The notes below the pieces were generated by a model that was not told the origin of the DNA, made no database searches, and saw only the letters and a list, made by a program, of their open reading frames with translations. A stretch of 64,000 bases of DNA from Raineyella sp. LH-20 (lineage in GTDB: Bacteria > Actinomycetota > Actinomycetes > Propionibacteriales > Propionibacteriaceae): positions 1,240,001 through 1,304,000 of the forward strand of contig NZ_CP137003.1 of the NCBI RefSeq assembly GCF_033110965.1. Reading direction: 5' to 3'. Position numbers and translations under genes: made by a program. Shown piece after piece: positions 9,712 to 17,006 of this stretch; the first letter of the stretch is position 1, and the number at the start of each line of letters is the position of its first letter.

Positions 9712-10134
9712 ATGACGTATCGTCCCCGCAGCCGGCGCCGCCACCCGGTAGCGCTGTGCTCCGTCCTCCTGTCGGTCGCACTCGGTCTGACCGCGTGCGC
9801 CGGCAGTTCGCAAGCCAGTCCGCCATCCAGCGTGGAAACGCCGTCCGTCACGATCGGGAAGGCCGTCGACACGATCGGCTTCTCCGCCATCGACGTCGCC
9901 CAGGAGATGGGCTACTTCGAGGACGCCGGTGTCACCGTCAAATCGCAGCTGCTCGAGGGCAGCAGCCAGACCACCGCCGCGCTGCAGAGCCACAGCATCC
10001 AGTTCGCCACCCTCTCCTCCAGCGCGCTGCTGCTCGCCTCGAGCAAGGGCGTCCATCTTCAGGCCATCTGCAGCCTCGACCACGGCGTCTCGGTGCAGAT
10101 CGTGGCGGCGTCGTTGGCGCTGTGCACGCCGTAG
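9712..10134 (+). pseudogene. Truncated ABC transporter substrate-binding lipoprotein (NMT1/SsuA-like)
   Basis: The 5' part encodes a lipoprotein signal peptide (basic residues, hydrophobic core, lipobox LTACAG) followed by the start of a type 2 periplasmic binding protein of the nitrate/sulfonate/taurine or aromatic-acid family (IGFSAIDVAQEMGYFEDAGV, then LQSHSIQFATLSSSALLLA). Homology stops near 10108. The last few codons to the stop at 10134 are antisense of the Rieske gene that meets it head-on. At 140 residues it is under half the usual 320-340. No permease or ATPase gene follows. It was most likely cut by a deletion or recombination. A sequence misjoin would look the same. Confidence 0.75.
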
Positions 10135-11024
10135 CCGTCGCGCATCGCCTGGACCTCGTCGGCGGTCAGTGGGCGGGTCGGGTGGTAGTCGTAGCTGAAC
10201 GCCCAGCAGTGCTCGTCGTCGATCGGCACCCAGAAGTGGCCGTGCACCGGGTTGTCCGCACGCGGGGGGACCATGGTGAAGTTGGGCAGCACCCAGGGGG
10301 TGATCCGCCAGTAGTAGCTGTCCTCCTGGGCGTTGCGACGCGCACCGATGAGCAGCCCGCCCTCGTGGTCGATGACCTCGAAGAAGGGCTTGAGATCACC
10401 CTTGTTGTACGCGTTGGCGCCGCCGGCCGCGCTCTTGAACAGGGGGTCGGTGTCGACGTTGCCGCCGTGCAGGAAGGTGACGTGGCTGGAGTCGATGCCG
10501 CCCTCGAGGGCCTGCAGCCAGTTGCACTCCTGCAGCCTCTTGGAACAGAACGCCTGCTCCTCGGGCACGGTCGCGAACTCCCACTCGGGCAGCGGCGGCT
10601 GCTGCTCCGGGTCGCCCAGGTAGGCCCACAGCACCGGGCCGCGCTGGACCATCGGGTAGGACTTGAGCTTGACGCTGGCGCAGAAGTTGCTGTTGTCGGC
10701 CTCGCTGGGGACGTCGACGGCCTGGCCGGTGACATCGAACTTCCAGCCGTGGTAGGGGCAGCGCAGACCGTTCTCCTCGTTGCGGCCGAACCACATCGAG
10801 GCGCCACGGTGGGCGCAGAACTCGTCCATCAGACCGTAGCGGCCCTCGGTGTCCCGGAAGGCGATCAGCCGCTCGGAGAGGATCTTGACTCGTACCGGCG
10901 GGCAGTCGTTCTCGGGCAGTTCCTCGGCGAGCAGCACGGGCTGCCAGTAGCGGCGGAACAGCTTGCCCATCGGGGCGTCCGGGCCTGTTTGGGACAACAG
11001 TTGATTGATCTCAGGGCGCAACAT
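10059..11024 (-). pseudogene. 3'-truncated Rieske non-heme iron oxygenase, phthalate dioxygenase-like
   Basis: The large oxygenase subunit is recognisable from its start: the Rieske [2Fe-2S] site has Cys70, His72, Cys89 and His92 (FCAHRGASMW and RCPYHGWKF), and the iron site has D178-x2-H181-x4-H186 (IDSSHVTFLH). Homology runs to about residue 307 (YGVHSANDA), then the frame reads through antisense of the truncated binding-protein gene to a stop at 10059. Relatives are around 400-450 residues, so the C-terminal part, which supplies the carboxylate iron ligand, is missing. The enzyme is probably inactive. It follows the ferredoxin gene. Confidence 0.78.
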
Positions 11025-11107
11025 TGCGGCGGATCCTTTCGGTCTGGCTGGGGCGGAGCGGCTGGAGTCCGGACCCCGGAGGACTCAGGTGGCCCGGATC
11101 CGGGGAC

Positions 11108-11431
11108 TCAGTACTGGGTGGGCGGGACGTCGACGACCAGGCCGTCGAGTTCGTCGTTGAGGATGATCTGGCATCCGAGTCGGCTGCAGTCGCGCGGCTC
11201 GGCGACGCCCAGGTCGATGATGTCGGCTTCGAGGTCGCCGGGTTGGCCGACGAGCCCTCGGAACGGGTCCCGGACCCACACATGGCAGGTGGCGCAGGAA
11301 TTGTTCCCGCCGCACTCGCCGATGATGCCGGCCACGCCATGGCGCAAGGCAGCGGACATGACCGAGTCACCGACTTCAGCGGTGACGACCGTGGTGTCGC
11401 CGTCGGCGCTGACGTACGAGATCTGGGGCAT
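11108..11431 (-). CDS. [2Fe-2S] ferredoxin, adrenodoxin/putidaredoxin type
   Basis: Electron carrier of 107 residues. The cluster ligands are in GECGGNNSCATCHVWV (Cys-x5-Cys-x2-Cys) plus a later cysteine in SRLGCQI, as in adrenodoxin-type ferredoxins that serve P450s and Rieske oxygenases. The start at 11431 (MPQISYVS) follows AAGGAGGTTCG. An upstream in-frame start is less likely. It is the first gene of a two-gene unit with the truncated oxygenase. No reductase is nearby. The gene itself looks intact. Confidence 0.9.
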   Translation of the reverse strand: MPQISYVSADGDTTVVTAEVGDSVMSAALRHGVAGIIGECGGNNSCATCHVWVRDPFRGLVGQPGDLEADIIDLGVAEPRDCSRLGCQIILNDELDGLVVDVPPTQY

Positions 11432-11449
11432 CGGATCGAACCTCCTTGG

Positions 11450-11492
11450 TAATGGTCTAATCATTGTACTGTTAGCCAAATCACAGTGTCAA
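11450..11492 (-). promoter_or_regulatory. Promoter and operator of the ferredoxin-oxygenase unit
   Basis: In gene orientation, TTGACA (11492-11487) and TACAAT (11468-11463) are separated by 18 nt, a near-consensus housekeeping promoter. The palindrome TAATGGTCTAATCATTG (top strand, 11450-11466) overlaps the -10 and start-site region, where a repressor would block initiation. The -35 overlaps the stop codon of the Ni/Co transporter gene. Confidence 0.72.
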
Positions 11493-12682
11493 CGGATTGG
11501 TGAGACGTCCCGCTCCCGGCGCTGGGGGTCGTCCTGGCCGGTGAGAGGGACCGTCGCCCAGCGCTGCTCGATCCGGCCGAACTTCCATACACCGAGGGCG
11601 AGGATCCAGGCCGCGGCGAAGAGCCCGACGATGGCGAAGCCGGCGTAGTCCAGGTCGATCCCGGCGATGACGGCCAGTGGGCCGGTGGAGATCTCGAGCT
11701 GGTTCGCGACGACCCCCAGCAACTCGATGCCGCCGATCACCAGGGCGACCAGGACGGAGATCACGGTGATGGTGAGGTTGTAGTAGACCTTGCGGACGGG
11801 CTGGGAGAAGGCCCAGCCGTACGCCGCGTTCATGAACACCCCGTCGACCGTGTCCGCCAGGCTCATTGCGGCGGCGAAGAGCACGGGGAGCACCATGATC
11901 GCGTACCAGGGGAGGTTGAACGCCGCCGCGCCGCCGGCAAGGACCAGCAGCCCGACCTCGGTGGCGGTGTCGAACCCCAGGCCGAACAGGACGCCGACCG
12001 GGTAGATGTGCCAGGGCTTGCGGACCAGATGGGTCAATCGGCGCAGCAGGCGATTGAAGAATCCCCTCGAGTCCAGGTGCCTCTCCAACTCGGCTTCGTC
12101 GAAGGTGCCGGCCCTCATGTCGCGGAAGACCCGGCCGATCCCGACCAGTGAGCCGAGGTTGAGCAGGCCGATCGCCAGCAGGAACACCCCGGAGACGAGG
12201 GGGCCGATGATGCCGGTCAGCTGGTGCAGGAGGGAGGAGTCGTCACCGAGCTGGGTGGCGAGCGTACGGATCCCGACGGCGAGGAAGGCCGAGAGGCCGA
12301 AGACGATCGTGGAGTGTCCGAGGGAGAACCAGAACCCCACCGAGAGTGGTTGTGGCGACTGGATCCCGTCGATCGTGCCGGTCCGCGCCCGGTCGGCGAT
12401 CAGTTTCCGGGTGACGTTGTCGACGGCTGCGATGTGGTCGGCGTCGAACGCGTGGCGCAGGCCGAAGGTGTAGGCCAGCAGTCCCACGGCGACGGTGAAG
12501 ACGGGGTGGTCGCCGCCGAGGTGGAGCTGTGCCGGGGTGACGAATCCCAGCAGGATGCCGAATCCGAGGAGGTGGAGGATGGCGACCACCAGGAGCATGC
12601 CGCCCAGGCTTCGTCGATCCCGCGAGCTCAGACTGTGGGCGAACTCCGTCAGGCGTCCTCGGCGTGGCGTCGATGCATCCAT
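11489..12682 (-). CDS. NiCoT-family nickel/cobalt transporter
   Basis: High-affinity Ni2+/Co2+ uptake permease of 397 residues with eight predicted membrane helices. The family signature RHAFDADHIAAVDN in helix 2 (H-x4-D-H) is complete, and LGHSTIVF and GLGFDTATEVGLL are the second and third conserved motifs. The charged loop between helices 4 and 5 and the charged C-terminal tail are usual. No urease, hydrogenase or cobalamin gene is nearby, so its metal cannot be chosen. It has its own promoter with the palindrome also found at the ferredoxin promoter. Confidence 0.92.
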   Translation of the reverse strand: MDASTPRRGRLTEFAHSLSSRDRRSLGGMLLVVAILHLLGFGILLGFVTPAQLHLGGDHPVFTVAVGLLAYTFGLRHAFDADHIAAVDNVTRKLIADRARTGTIDGIQSPQPLSVGFWFSLGHSTIVFGLSAFLAVGIRTLATQLGDDSSLLHQLTGIIGPLVSGVFLLAIGLLNLGSLVGIGRVFRDMRAGTFDEAELERHLDSRGFFNRLLRRLTHLVRKPWHIYPVGVLFGLGFDTATEVGLLVLAGGAAAFNLPWYAIMVLPVLFAAAMSLADTVDGVFMNAAYGWAFSQPVRKVYYNLTITVISVLVALVIGGIELLGVVANQLEISTGPLAVIAGIDLDYAGFAIVGLFAAAWILALGVWKFGRIEQRWATVPLTGQDDPQRRERDVSPIR

Positions 12683-12701
12683 GGGTCCCTCCAGATTCTG
12701 C

Positions 12702-12742
12702 TAATGGCATAACCATTATTCCCATCTGGGTTGGGTGGTCAA
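12702..12742 (-). promoter_or_regulatory. Promoter and operator of the Ni/Co transporter gene
   Basis: In gene orientation, TTGACC (12742-12737) is followed after 17 nt by ATAATG (12719-12714). The palindrome TAATGGCATAACCATTA (12702-12718) covers the -10. Both the palindrome and an upstream GCTAACAG element preceded by TGTGA are shared with the ferredoxin promoter. Confidence 0.68.
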
Positions 12743-12776
12743 GGGATTTCTGTTAGCTGGGTCACATTTGATGTGA

Positions 12777-12842
12777 GGTCGTACGCCGCGTCGCCGTCAC
12801 CGCCGGGTCGTACGCCGCGTCGCCGCCAGGGCGGTCGTACGC
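12777..12842. repeat. Short tandem repeat in the 373-bp nickel transporter/flavodoxin gap
   Basis: GGTCGTACGCCGCGTCGCCG occurs at 12777 and 12806, with a third partial copy (GGTCGTACG) at 12833. Besides this repeat and the Ni/Co transporter promoter, the intergenic stretch 12683-13055 holds no recognisable gene. Confidence 0.7.
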
Positions 12843-13055
12843 GCGCCGGAGGTCTCGGTATCGCCGCAGCCGTGGTGGACGTCATGCCGGCCGCCATCGT
12901 CAACCGCTCTGCCGCTGGGTATCGTTCACTTCCAAAGGGATCCGCCGGGCCGGTTCTGTGTAGGCCCACGACTCCCGGTGCACAGCTCCGGGTCCCGGGC
13001 CACCCTGAGACCCAGGTCTTCACCCCGAGTCTCCGACGTCGACGCAGGAGGCGCG

Positions 13056-13616
13056 ATGAAGGTTCTGGTGGCATACGCGACCCGCCATGGAGCGACGGCC
13101 GGGATCGCGTCCCGGATCGCCGAGACGCTGACCGCGGCCGGTCATCAGGCGACCGCGTCGCCGGTCGATCAGGTCACGACTCTTGACGATTACGCGGCGG
13201 TGGTCCTGGGATCGGCTGCGTACATGTATCACTGGCTGAAGCCGGCGGTCCAGTTCGCCCGGCGGCACCGGGGTGCGCTCGCGGAGCGGCCGTTGTGGCT
13301 GTTCAGCAGCGGTCCCGTCGGGGCGACGACGGTGGACGACGCCGGCCGGACGGTGGACGACAAGGGGCGGGACGTGTTCGAGGGATCCCGACCCAAGGAG
13401 TTCGAGGACCTGTCCGCTCTGCATCCGCGAGGTGACCGGGTGTTCTTCGGGGCGTACGACCCGGACGCCGATCCGGTGGGCTTCGGCGAGCGCATGCTCA
13501 AGCGGATGCCGGCCGCCAAGGACTCCCTGCCTGCCGGCGATTTCCGCGATTGGCAGGCGATCGAGGAGTGGGCCCGGGAGATCGCCGCCTCGTTGGATGC
13601 GATGCCCGCGGACTGA
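13056..13616 (+). CDS. Flavodoxin domain protein (HemG/flavodoxin_5 type)
   Basis: FMN-binding flavodoxin-like protein of 186 residues. The phosphate-binding loop is YATRHGATAGIASRIAETL at residues 6-24. Later conserved blocks are VVLGSAAYMYHWLKPAVQF and PLWLFSSGPVG. It most resembles menaquinone-dependent protoporphyrinogen oxidase-like flavodoxins, but that activity is not established here. The start at 13056 has CAGGAGG upstream, and the 26 in-frame codons before it show no homology. It is convergent with the VOC gene and stands alone. Confidence 0.83.
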   Translation: MKVLVAYATRHGATAGIASRIAETLTAAGHQATASPVDQVTTLDDYAAVVLGSAAYMYHWLKPAVQFARRHRGALAERPLWLFSSGPVGATTVDDAGRTVDDKGRDVFEGSRPKEFEDLSALHPRGDRVFFGAYDPDADPVGFGERMLKRMPAAKDSLPAGDFRDWQAIEEWAREIAASLDAMPAD

Positions 13617-13673
13617 GGGTTGGCGTGGGCGGGACATCGGGACGGGCGGACGAGGTGCCGTCACCCGGCGTGC

Positions 13674-14093
13674 TCAGTTTCGGGGGAAGTCGTCGGCGGT
13701 GAGCCCGTCGGGGTGTCCGCGCGGCCATTCCACCAGCTCGATCCGGTAGCCGTCCGGGTCCGAGATCCAGGCCGTCCGAGGACCGTCCGGTCCGCCGGGG
13801 AGCTCCGGCGTGCTCGGCCGCAGCCCGGCGAGGGTGAGCGCCGCGATCGACGCCTCGAGGTCATGGACCTGGACGACCAGGTGATGGAATCCGGTGCCGA
13901 GGTCCACCGGGCCGTCGGTGGGCCGGTATGCCAGTTCCAGACTCGCCACCTGCTCACCGGGGAAGGCGAGCACGAGCAGCAGCGAGCCCTCGCCGAGGTC
14001 GACGCGTCCCAGTTCGCGGTAGCCGAGCACCCGGTAGAAGTCGAGTGACGTGTCGAGATCGGTGACGCGATAGGCGGTGTGCAGTGTCTTCAT
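13674..14093 (-). CDS. VOC (glyoxalase I-like) family protein
   Basis: Vicinal-oxygen-chelate fold of 139 residues with two beta-alpha-beta-beta-beta modules: residues 1-60 (HTAYRVTDLDTSLDFYRVLGY) and 68-125 (GFHHLVVQVHDLEASI, then ISDPDGYRIELVEW). The metal ligands expected of glyoxalase I are the early His, a Glu of SLELAYRP, the His of FHHLVV and the Glu of IELVEW, and all are present. Lactoylglutathione lyase-like activity is plausible, but actinobacteria use mycothiol and VOC substrates vary, so the substrate is left open. Confidence 0.8.
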   Translation of the reverse strand: MKTLHTAYRVTDLDTSLDFYRVLGYRELGRVDLGEGSLLLVLAFPGEQVASLELAYRPTDGPVDLGTGFHHLVVQVHDLEASIAALTLAGLRPSTPELPGGPDGPRTAWISDPDGYRIELVEWPRGHPDGLTADDFPRN

Positions 14094-14198
14094 CCGGAGT
14101 CCCTTGATTGCTGTCCCTCCATGGTCGCAAGCAAGGGGGTGGGCCTCAACAGGAGGTGCCCCACCCCTGCCCGGCGTGCCCCCACGTAGCCTGGACGG

Positions 14199-14972
14199 GT
14201 GGCCACCGTCCTCGTCGCAGCCTCCCGCCGTCGGCGGCCGTGGCTGTTCCTCGTCCTTGTCATGGTGCTGGTCCTCCCGCTCTGGTGGGCAACCGTCGCC
14301 ACCGGCGGTCGGGCGTTGGTCCTCGGGCTGCCGGTCGCCGTGGTGGGGATCGTCATCCCTGCGGCCCTCGCCAGCGTCCTGGCCTGGCGTGAGGAAGGGT
14401 GGACCGGACTACACGCGGTGTGGTCCGGGTTGGTCGACGTCGCCCGGGTACGGCCGCGGTGGTGGTGGACGGTCGGTCTGGGCGCCGCCCCCGTCGCGGC
14501 GGCGCTGGGCTGGCTCATCGGCCCCCGTCCCGGTGACGCCCCGGCGGTTCCCTGGTACCTGACGCCGCTCCTCTTCGTCGTGTTCTTCCTCGGCGCCATC
14601 CCCGAGGAGGTCGGCTGGACGGGCTATCTGACCGCGCGGTTGACCGCTGACCACGGGGTGCTCGGGGCCGGGGTGATCATCGGTGCGGCCTGGCAGTTGT
14701 GGCACTCGGTGCCCTATCTCGCCCAGGGACACACCTGGTCGTGGCTCGCGGGCCAGTTCCTGGTGAGTGTGCTGGCCCGGATCCTGATGGTGTTGCTGTA
14801 CCGACACAGTGGTGGCGGCTTGGCACTGGCCTGCGCGGTCCACGCGATGCTCAACACCGTGCAGATTTACCCCGATGGTTTCGCCGCCTTCGACCCGTGG
14901 CCGTCGGTGCCCGGCATGCTGTTGGTGCTGCTCGGTGCCGCCTGGTTGGCCCGCCGGACCACTCGTTCCTGA
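14199..14972 (+). CDS. CPBP family intramembrane metalloprotease
   Basis: Multi-pass membrane protein of 257 residues in the Abi/CPBP (Rce1-like) family. The three family motifs are visible: PEEVGWTGYL with the catalytic glutamate pair, WQLWHSVPY with a conserved histidine, and HAMLNTVQ with the third histidine/asparagine. Bacterial members process membrane or prenylated proteins and are sometimes linked to bacteriocin immunity. No such partner is adjacent. It starts at GTG 14199. Confidence 0.85.
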   Translation: MATVLVAASRRRRPWLFLVLVMVLVLPLWWATVATGGRALVLGLPVAVVGIVIPAALASVLAWREEGWTGLHAVWSGLVDVARVRPRWWWTVGLGAAPVAAALGWLIGPRPGDAPAVPWYLTPLLFVVFFLGAIPEEVGWTGYLTARLTADHGVLGAGVIIGAAWQLWHSVPYLAQGHTWSWLAGQFLVSVLARILMVLLYRHSGGGLALACAVHAMLNTVQIYPDGFAAFDPWPSVPGMLLVLLGAAWLARRTTRS

Positions 14973-15023
14973 TCCGGCCTCCGGGCGCGAGGTGACCTGC
15001 GCCGGCTGGGAGGGTGGACTCGA

Positions 15024-15076
15024 GTTACTTGACTGAGGAGAAAGCAACTCGGATGCTTGAAGCATCGTCAAGTAAC
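15024..15076. promoter_or_regulatory. Nested inverted repeats upstream of a membrane protein gene
   Basis: GTTACTTGAC (15024-15033) and GTCAAGTAAC (15067-15076) are perfect reverse complements that enclose a smaller hairpin, GATGCT-TGA-AGCATC (15052-15066). Both outer arms are followed or preceded by ACTGAGGAG-like sequence. This could be a paired binding site for the winged-helix protein encoded at 15687, or an mRNA structure in the 5' leader of the gene starting at 15089. Confidence 0.6.
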
Positions 15077-15088
15077 TGAGGAGCGATC

Positions 15089-15565
15089 ATGGGTGTCGAC
15101 CCGCTTCCTGACCCGGACGGCGCCCAGGCCGCACTCGAGAAGGCTGCCGACGCTCGCCGCACGGCGGTCGACGGCACCCGCCGGCCGGCCTGGATCGACG
15201 CGATCCTGGCTCTCACGATGGGGATGACGATCCCGGTGGCCCTGCTCGGCCAGTGGGTCGTCGCCGCCATCGTGCTCGTCGTCGGTTCGGTCGCCGGCGT
15301 GCTGGCCGACCGAAAGTTCACCCGGCGGCGAGGCAGGATCCTCGATACCCGGGCACTGGGCGCCCGCACCCTGCCGTACGCCCTGGTGTACGGCGCGATC
15401 TTCGTCCTCCTGCAGTTCCGCGCTCCGGCGGCCTGGCAGCCCTGGTATGCGCTCGGGGTCGGTCTGTTCGCCGCGATCGGTGTGTTCGCCTGGTTGCGCT
15501 GGGAGGAGCGATATCAGGCCCGGCGCATCGCTGCCGGCGATTACCACCGCTACGACCTGCTGTGA
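15089..15565 (+). CDS. Small membrane protein, function unknown
   Basis: A 158-residue protein with four hydrophobic segments (about residues 35-50, 55-72, 95-110 and 118-135), a charged N-terminus and an arginine-rich loop (DRKFTRRRGR). I do not recognise a named domain. It precedes a codirectional winged-helix regulator by 121 bp. This pairing of a small membrane protein with a MarR/ArsR-like regulator is common in actinobacteria and suggests they are coregulated. GAGGAG lies just before the ATG. Confidence 0.7.
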   Translation: MGVDPLPDPDGAQAALEKAADARRTAVDGTRRPAWIDAILALTMGMTIPVALLGQWVVAAIVLVVGSVAGVLADRKFTRRRGRILDTRALGARTLPYALVYGAIFVLLQFRAPAAWQPWYALGVGLFAAIGVFAWLRWEERYQARRIAAGDYHRYDLL

Positions 15566-15686
15566 ACGGGGCTCGTAGCGTCCCTGGGTGTGTATTCCGG
15601 CCGTCGTGGATCCGGGTGCTCGTGAACCGCGTGCCCGTGAACCCGGCTGCTGGTGAATCAGATACTGTCGTAAACCGGGGTCCGCG

Positions 15687-16010
15687 ATGAGCTGGGGGTC
15701 GATCGTCGCCCGGTTCGACGACCTCATCCACGTGCCGGTCCGGTTGCGGATCACCGCCGCGTTGGCGGCGACACGAGACCTGGAGTTCGGTGCCCTGGAG
15801 GAGTCGCTGGGGATCTCCACCTCCCTGCTGTCCAAGCACTTGCGGCTCCTCGCCGATGCCCGGTACGTCGTCCTGGAGAAGCGGCCGCAGCCCTTCGGTC
15901 GGCCGCGGACCTGGATCCGCCTCACGCCTGAGGGGCGTACGGCCTATCTCGGGCATGTGGCGGCACTCCGGGAACTGCTCGAGGGGACGGGTGGGCCGGG
16001 CGAGGTGTGA
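15687..16010 (+). CDS. Winged-helix transcriptional regulator (MarR/ArsR-like)
   Basis: A 107-residue one-domain DNA-binding protein. The helix-turn-helix is LGISTSLLSKHLRLLADARYV, and the beta wing is LEKRPQPFGRPRTWIRLT. It matches the small winged-helix proteins that often follow a membrane protein gene. It has no cysteine, so it is not a thiol metal sensor. Its likely target is the inverted-repeat region at 15024-15076 (inference). Confidence 0.82.
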   Translation: MSWGSIVARFDDLIHVPVRLRITAALAATRDLEFGALEESLGISTSLLSKHLRLLADARYVVLEKRPQPFGRPRTWIRLTPEGRTAYLGHVAALRELLEGTGGPGEV

Positions 16011-16044
16011 GCGGCGCAGCCCCATCTGCCTTGCGCGGGCCGCT

Positions 16045-16106
16045 CATGCGTTGTGTTCATGCGTTCCTGCGTGTCATCCAGCACCAACGCATGAGCACAA
16101 CGCATC
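16045..16106. terminator. Long imperfect inverted repeat downstream of the winged-helix gene
   Basis: Arms at 16045-16065 (CATGCGTTGTGTTCATGCGTT) and 16086-16106 are reverse complements with two mismatches and a 20-nt loop. Placed 35 bp after a stop codon and before the convergent ars genes, it may serve as a bidirectional terminator. It borders the tandem array that starts at 16111. Confidence 0.6.
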
Positions 16107-16110
16107 ACTG

Positions 16111-16372
16111 GGGTGACCGTGTGTGCTGGGGCACTCCACGGGGATGGATCCGGCGTCCACCGTGCCAGCGGTGACCGTGTGTGCTGGGGCACTCCACGGG
16201 GATGGACCCGGCGTCCACCGTGCCTGGGGTGACCGTGTGTCCTGGGGCACTCCACGGGGATGGACCCGGCGTCCACCGTGCCAGGGGTGACCGCGTGTGC
16301 TGGGGCACTCCACAGGGATGGATCCGGCGTCCACCGTGCCAGGGGTGACCGCGTGTGCTGGGGCACTCCCTC
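16111..16372. repeat. 58-bp tandem repeat array, 4.5 copies, non-coding
   Basis: Copies start with GTGACC at 16113, 16171, 16229, 16287 and 16345, an exact 58-bp period, with only a few substitutions between units. Each unit contains CTGGGGCACTCCAC and GGCGTCCACCGTGCC. The period is not a multiple of three, so the long frames crossing it on the minus strand cannot be a repeated protein. With the inverted repeat before it, this fills the 493-bp gap 16011-16503. There are no unique spacers, so it is not a CRISPR array. Confidence 0.93.
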
Positions 16373-16503
16373 TGGGTGGTGGCTCCTTCCCCTGAGGGCG
16401 CAGGCCGCATGCCCGCGGATCACTCCATTGAGAGCGGGGCTGTGTGACGGAGCCCTGATAAGCCTGCCGAGTGAGGCTCCTTGCAGGGATCGCTCGGCCC
16501 GGC

Positions 16504-16956
16504 TCAGTCGCGCCGGGCGGCTTCGGCGGGCGTGGGCTGCACCTCGACACCCAGGTCGACGAGCAACGCGGTGACCCGGCGACGGATCTCGTCGCGGATC
16601 GGCCGTACGGCCTCGACGCCCTGGCCGGCCGGGTCCTCCAGGACCCAGTCTTCGTAACGCTTGCCCGGGTAGTACGGGCAGGTGTCGCCGCAGCCCATCG
16701 TGATCACCACGTCCGAGGCCTGGACGGCCTCGGGGGTGAGGATCTTCGGCTTCTCCGCGGAGATGTCGATGCCCTCCTCGAGCAGGGCTTCGCGGACCGC
16801 CGGATTGATGGAATCGGCCGGAGCCGAGCCGGCGGAGCGGACCTCGACCATGCCGCCGGACAGGTGGTGGGCGTACGCAGCGCCCATCTGGGAGCGGCCG
16901 GCGTTGTGTACGCAGACGAACATCACGGATGCCTGGTGGTCGGACGGGGTGGTCAT
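16504..16956 (-). CDS. arsC: Arsenate reductase, low-molecular-weight phosphatase type
   Basis: Reduces arsenate to arsenite in the cytoplasm so that it can be exported by Acr3. The 150-residue protein opens with the phosphatase P-loop FVCVHNAGRSQMG (Cys-x5-Arg). Later come MGCGDTCPYYPGKRYEDW with further redox cysteines and the actinobacterial tail EAVRPIRDEIRRRV. This type uses thioredoxin or mycothiol/mycoredoxin for recycling. The ATG at 16956 is chosen by homology; the frame runs further upstream without it. It lies 50 bp after acr3. Confidence 0.93.
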   Translation of the reverse strand: MTTPSDHQASVMFVCVHNAGRSQMGAAYAHHLSGGMVEVRSAGSAPADSINPAVREALLEEGIDISAEKPKILTPEAVQASDVVITMGCGDTCPYYPGKRYEDWVLEDPAGQGVEAVRPIRDEIRRRVTALLVDLGVEVQPTPAEAARRD

Positions 16957-17006
16957 AGCACGCCTTTCATCGGAGTGGGGTTCATCGGAGTGGGGTGAGG
17001 ACGGCG

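Noticed and set aside
11432-12780. Cobalamin or NiCo riboswitch before the Ni/Co transporter
   Set aside because: The leader is only about 20-60 nt and contains a promoter and palindrome. No conserved riboswitch core was seen.
16111-16372. Possible CRISPR array
   Set aside because: The 58-bp units are conserved over their full length with no unique spacers, and there are no cas genes in the window. It is a plain tandem repeat.
16074-16550. Repeat-containing minus-strand proteins over the 58-bp array
   Set aside because: The repeat period is not divisible by three, so each copy is read in a different phase. No homology or start signal.
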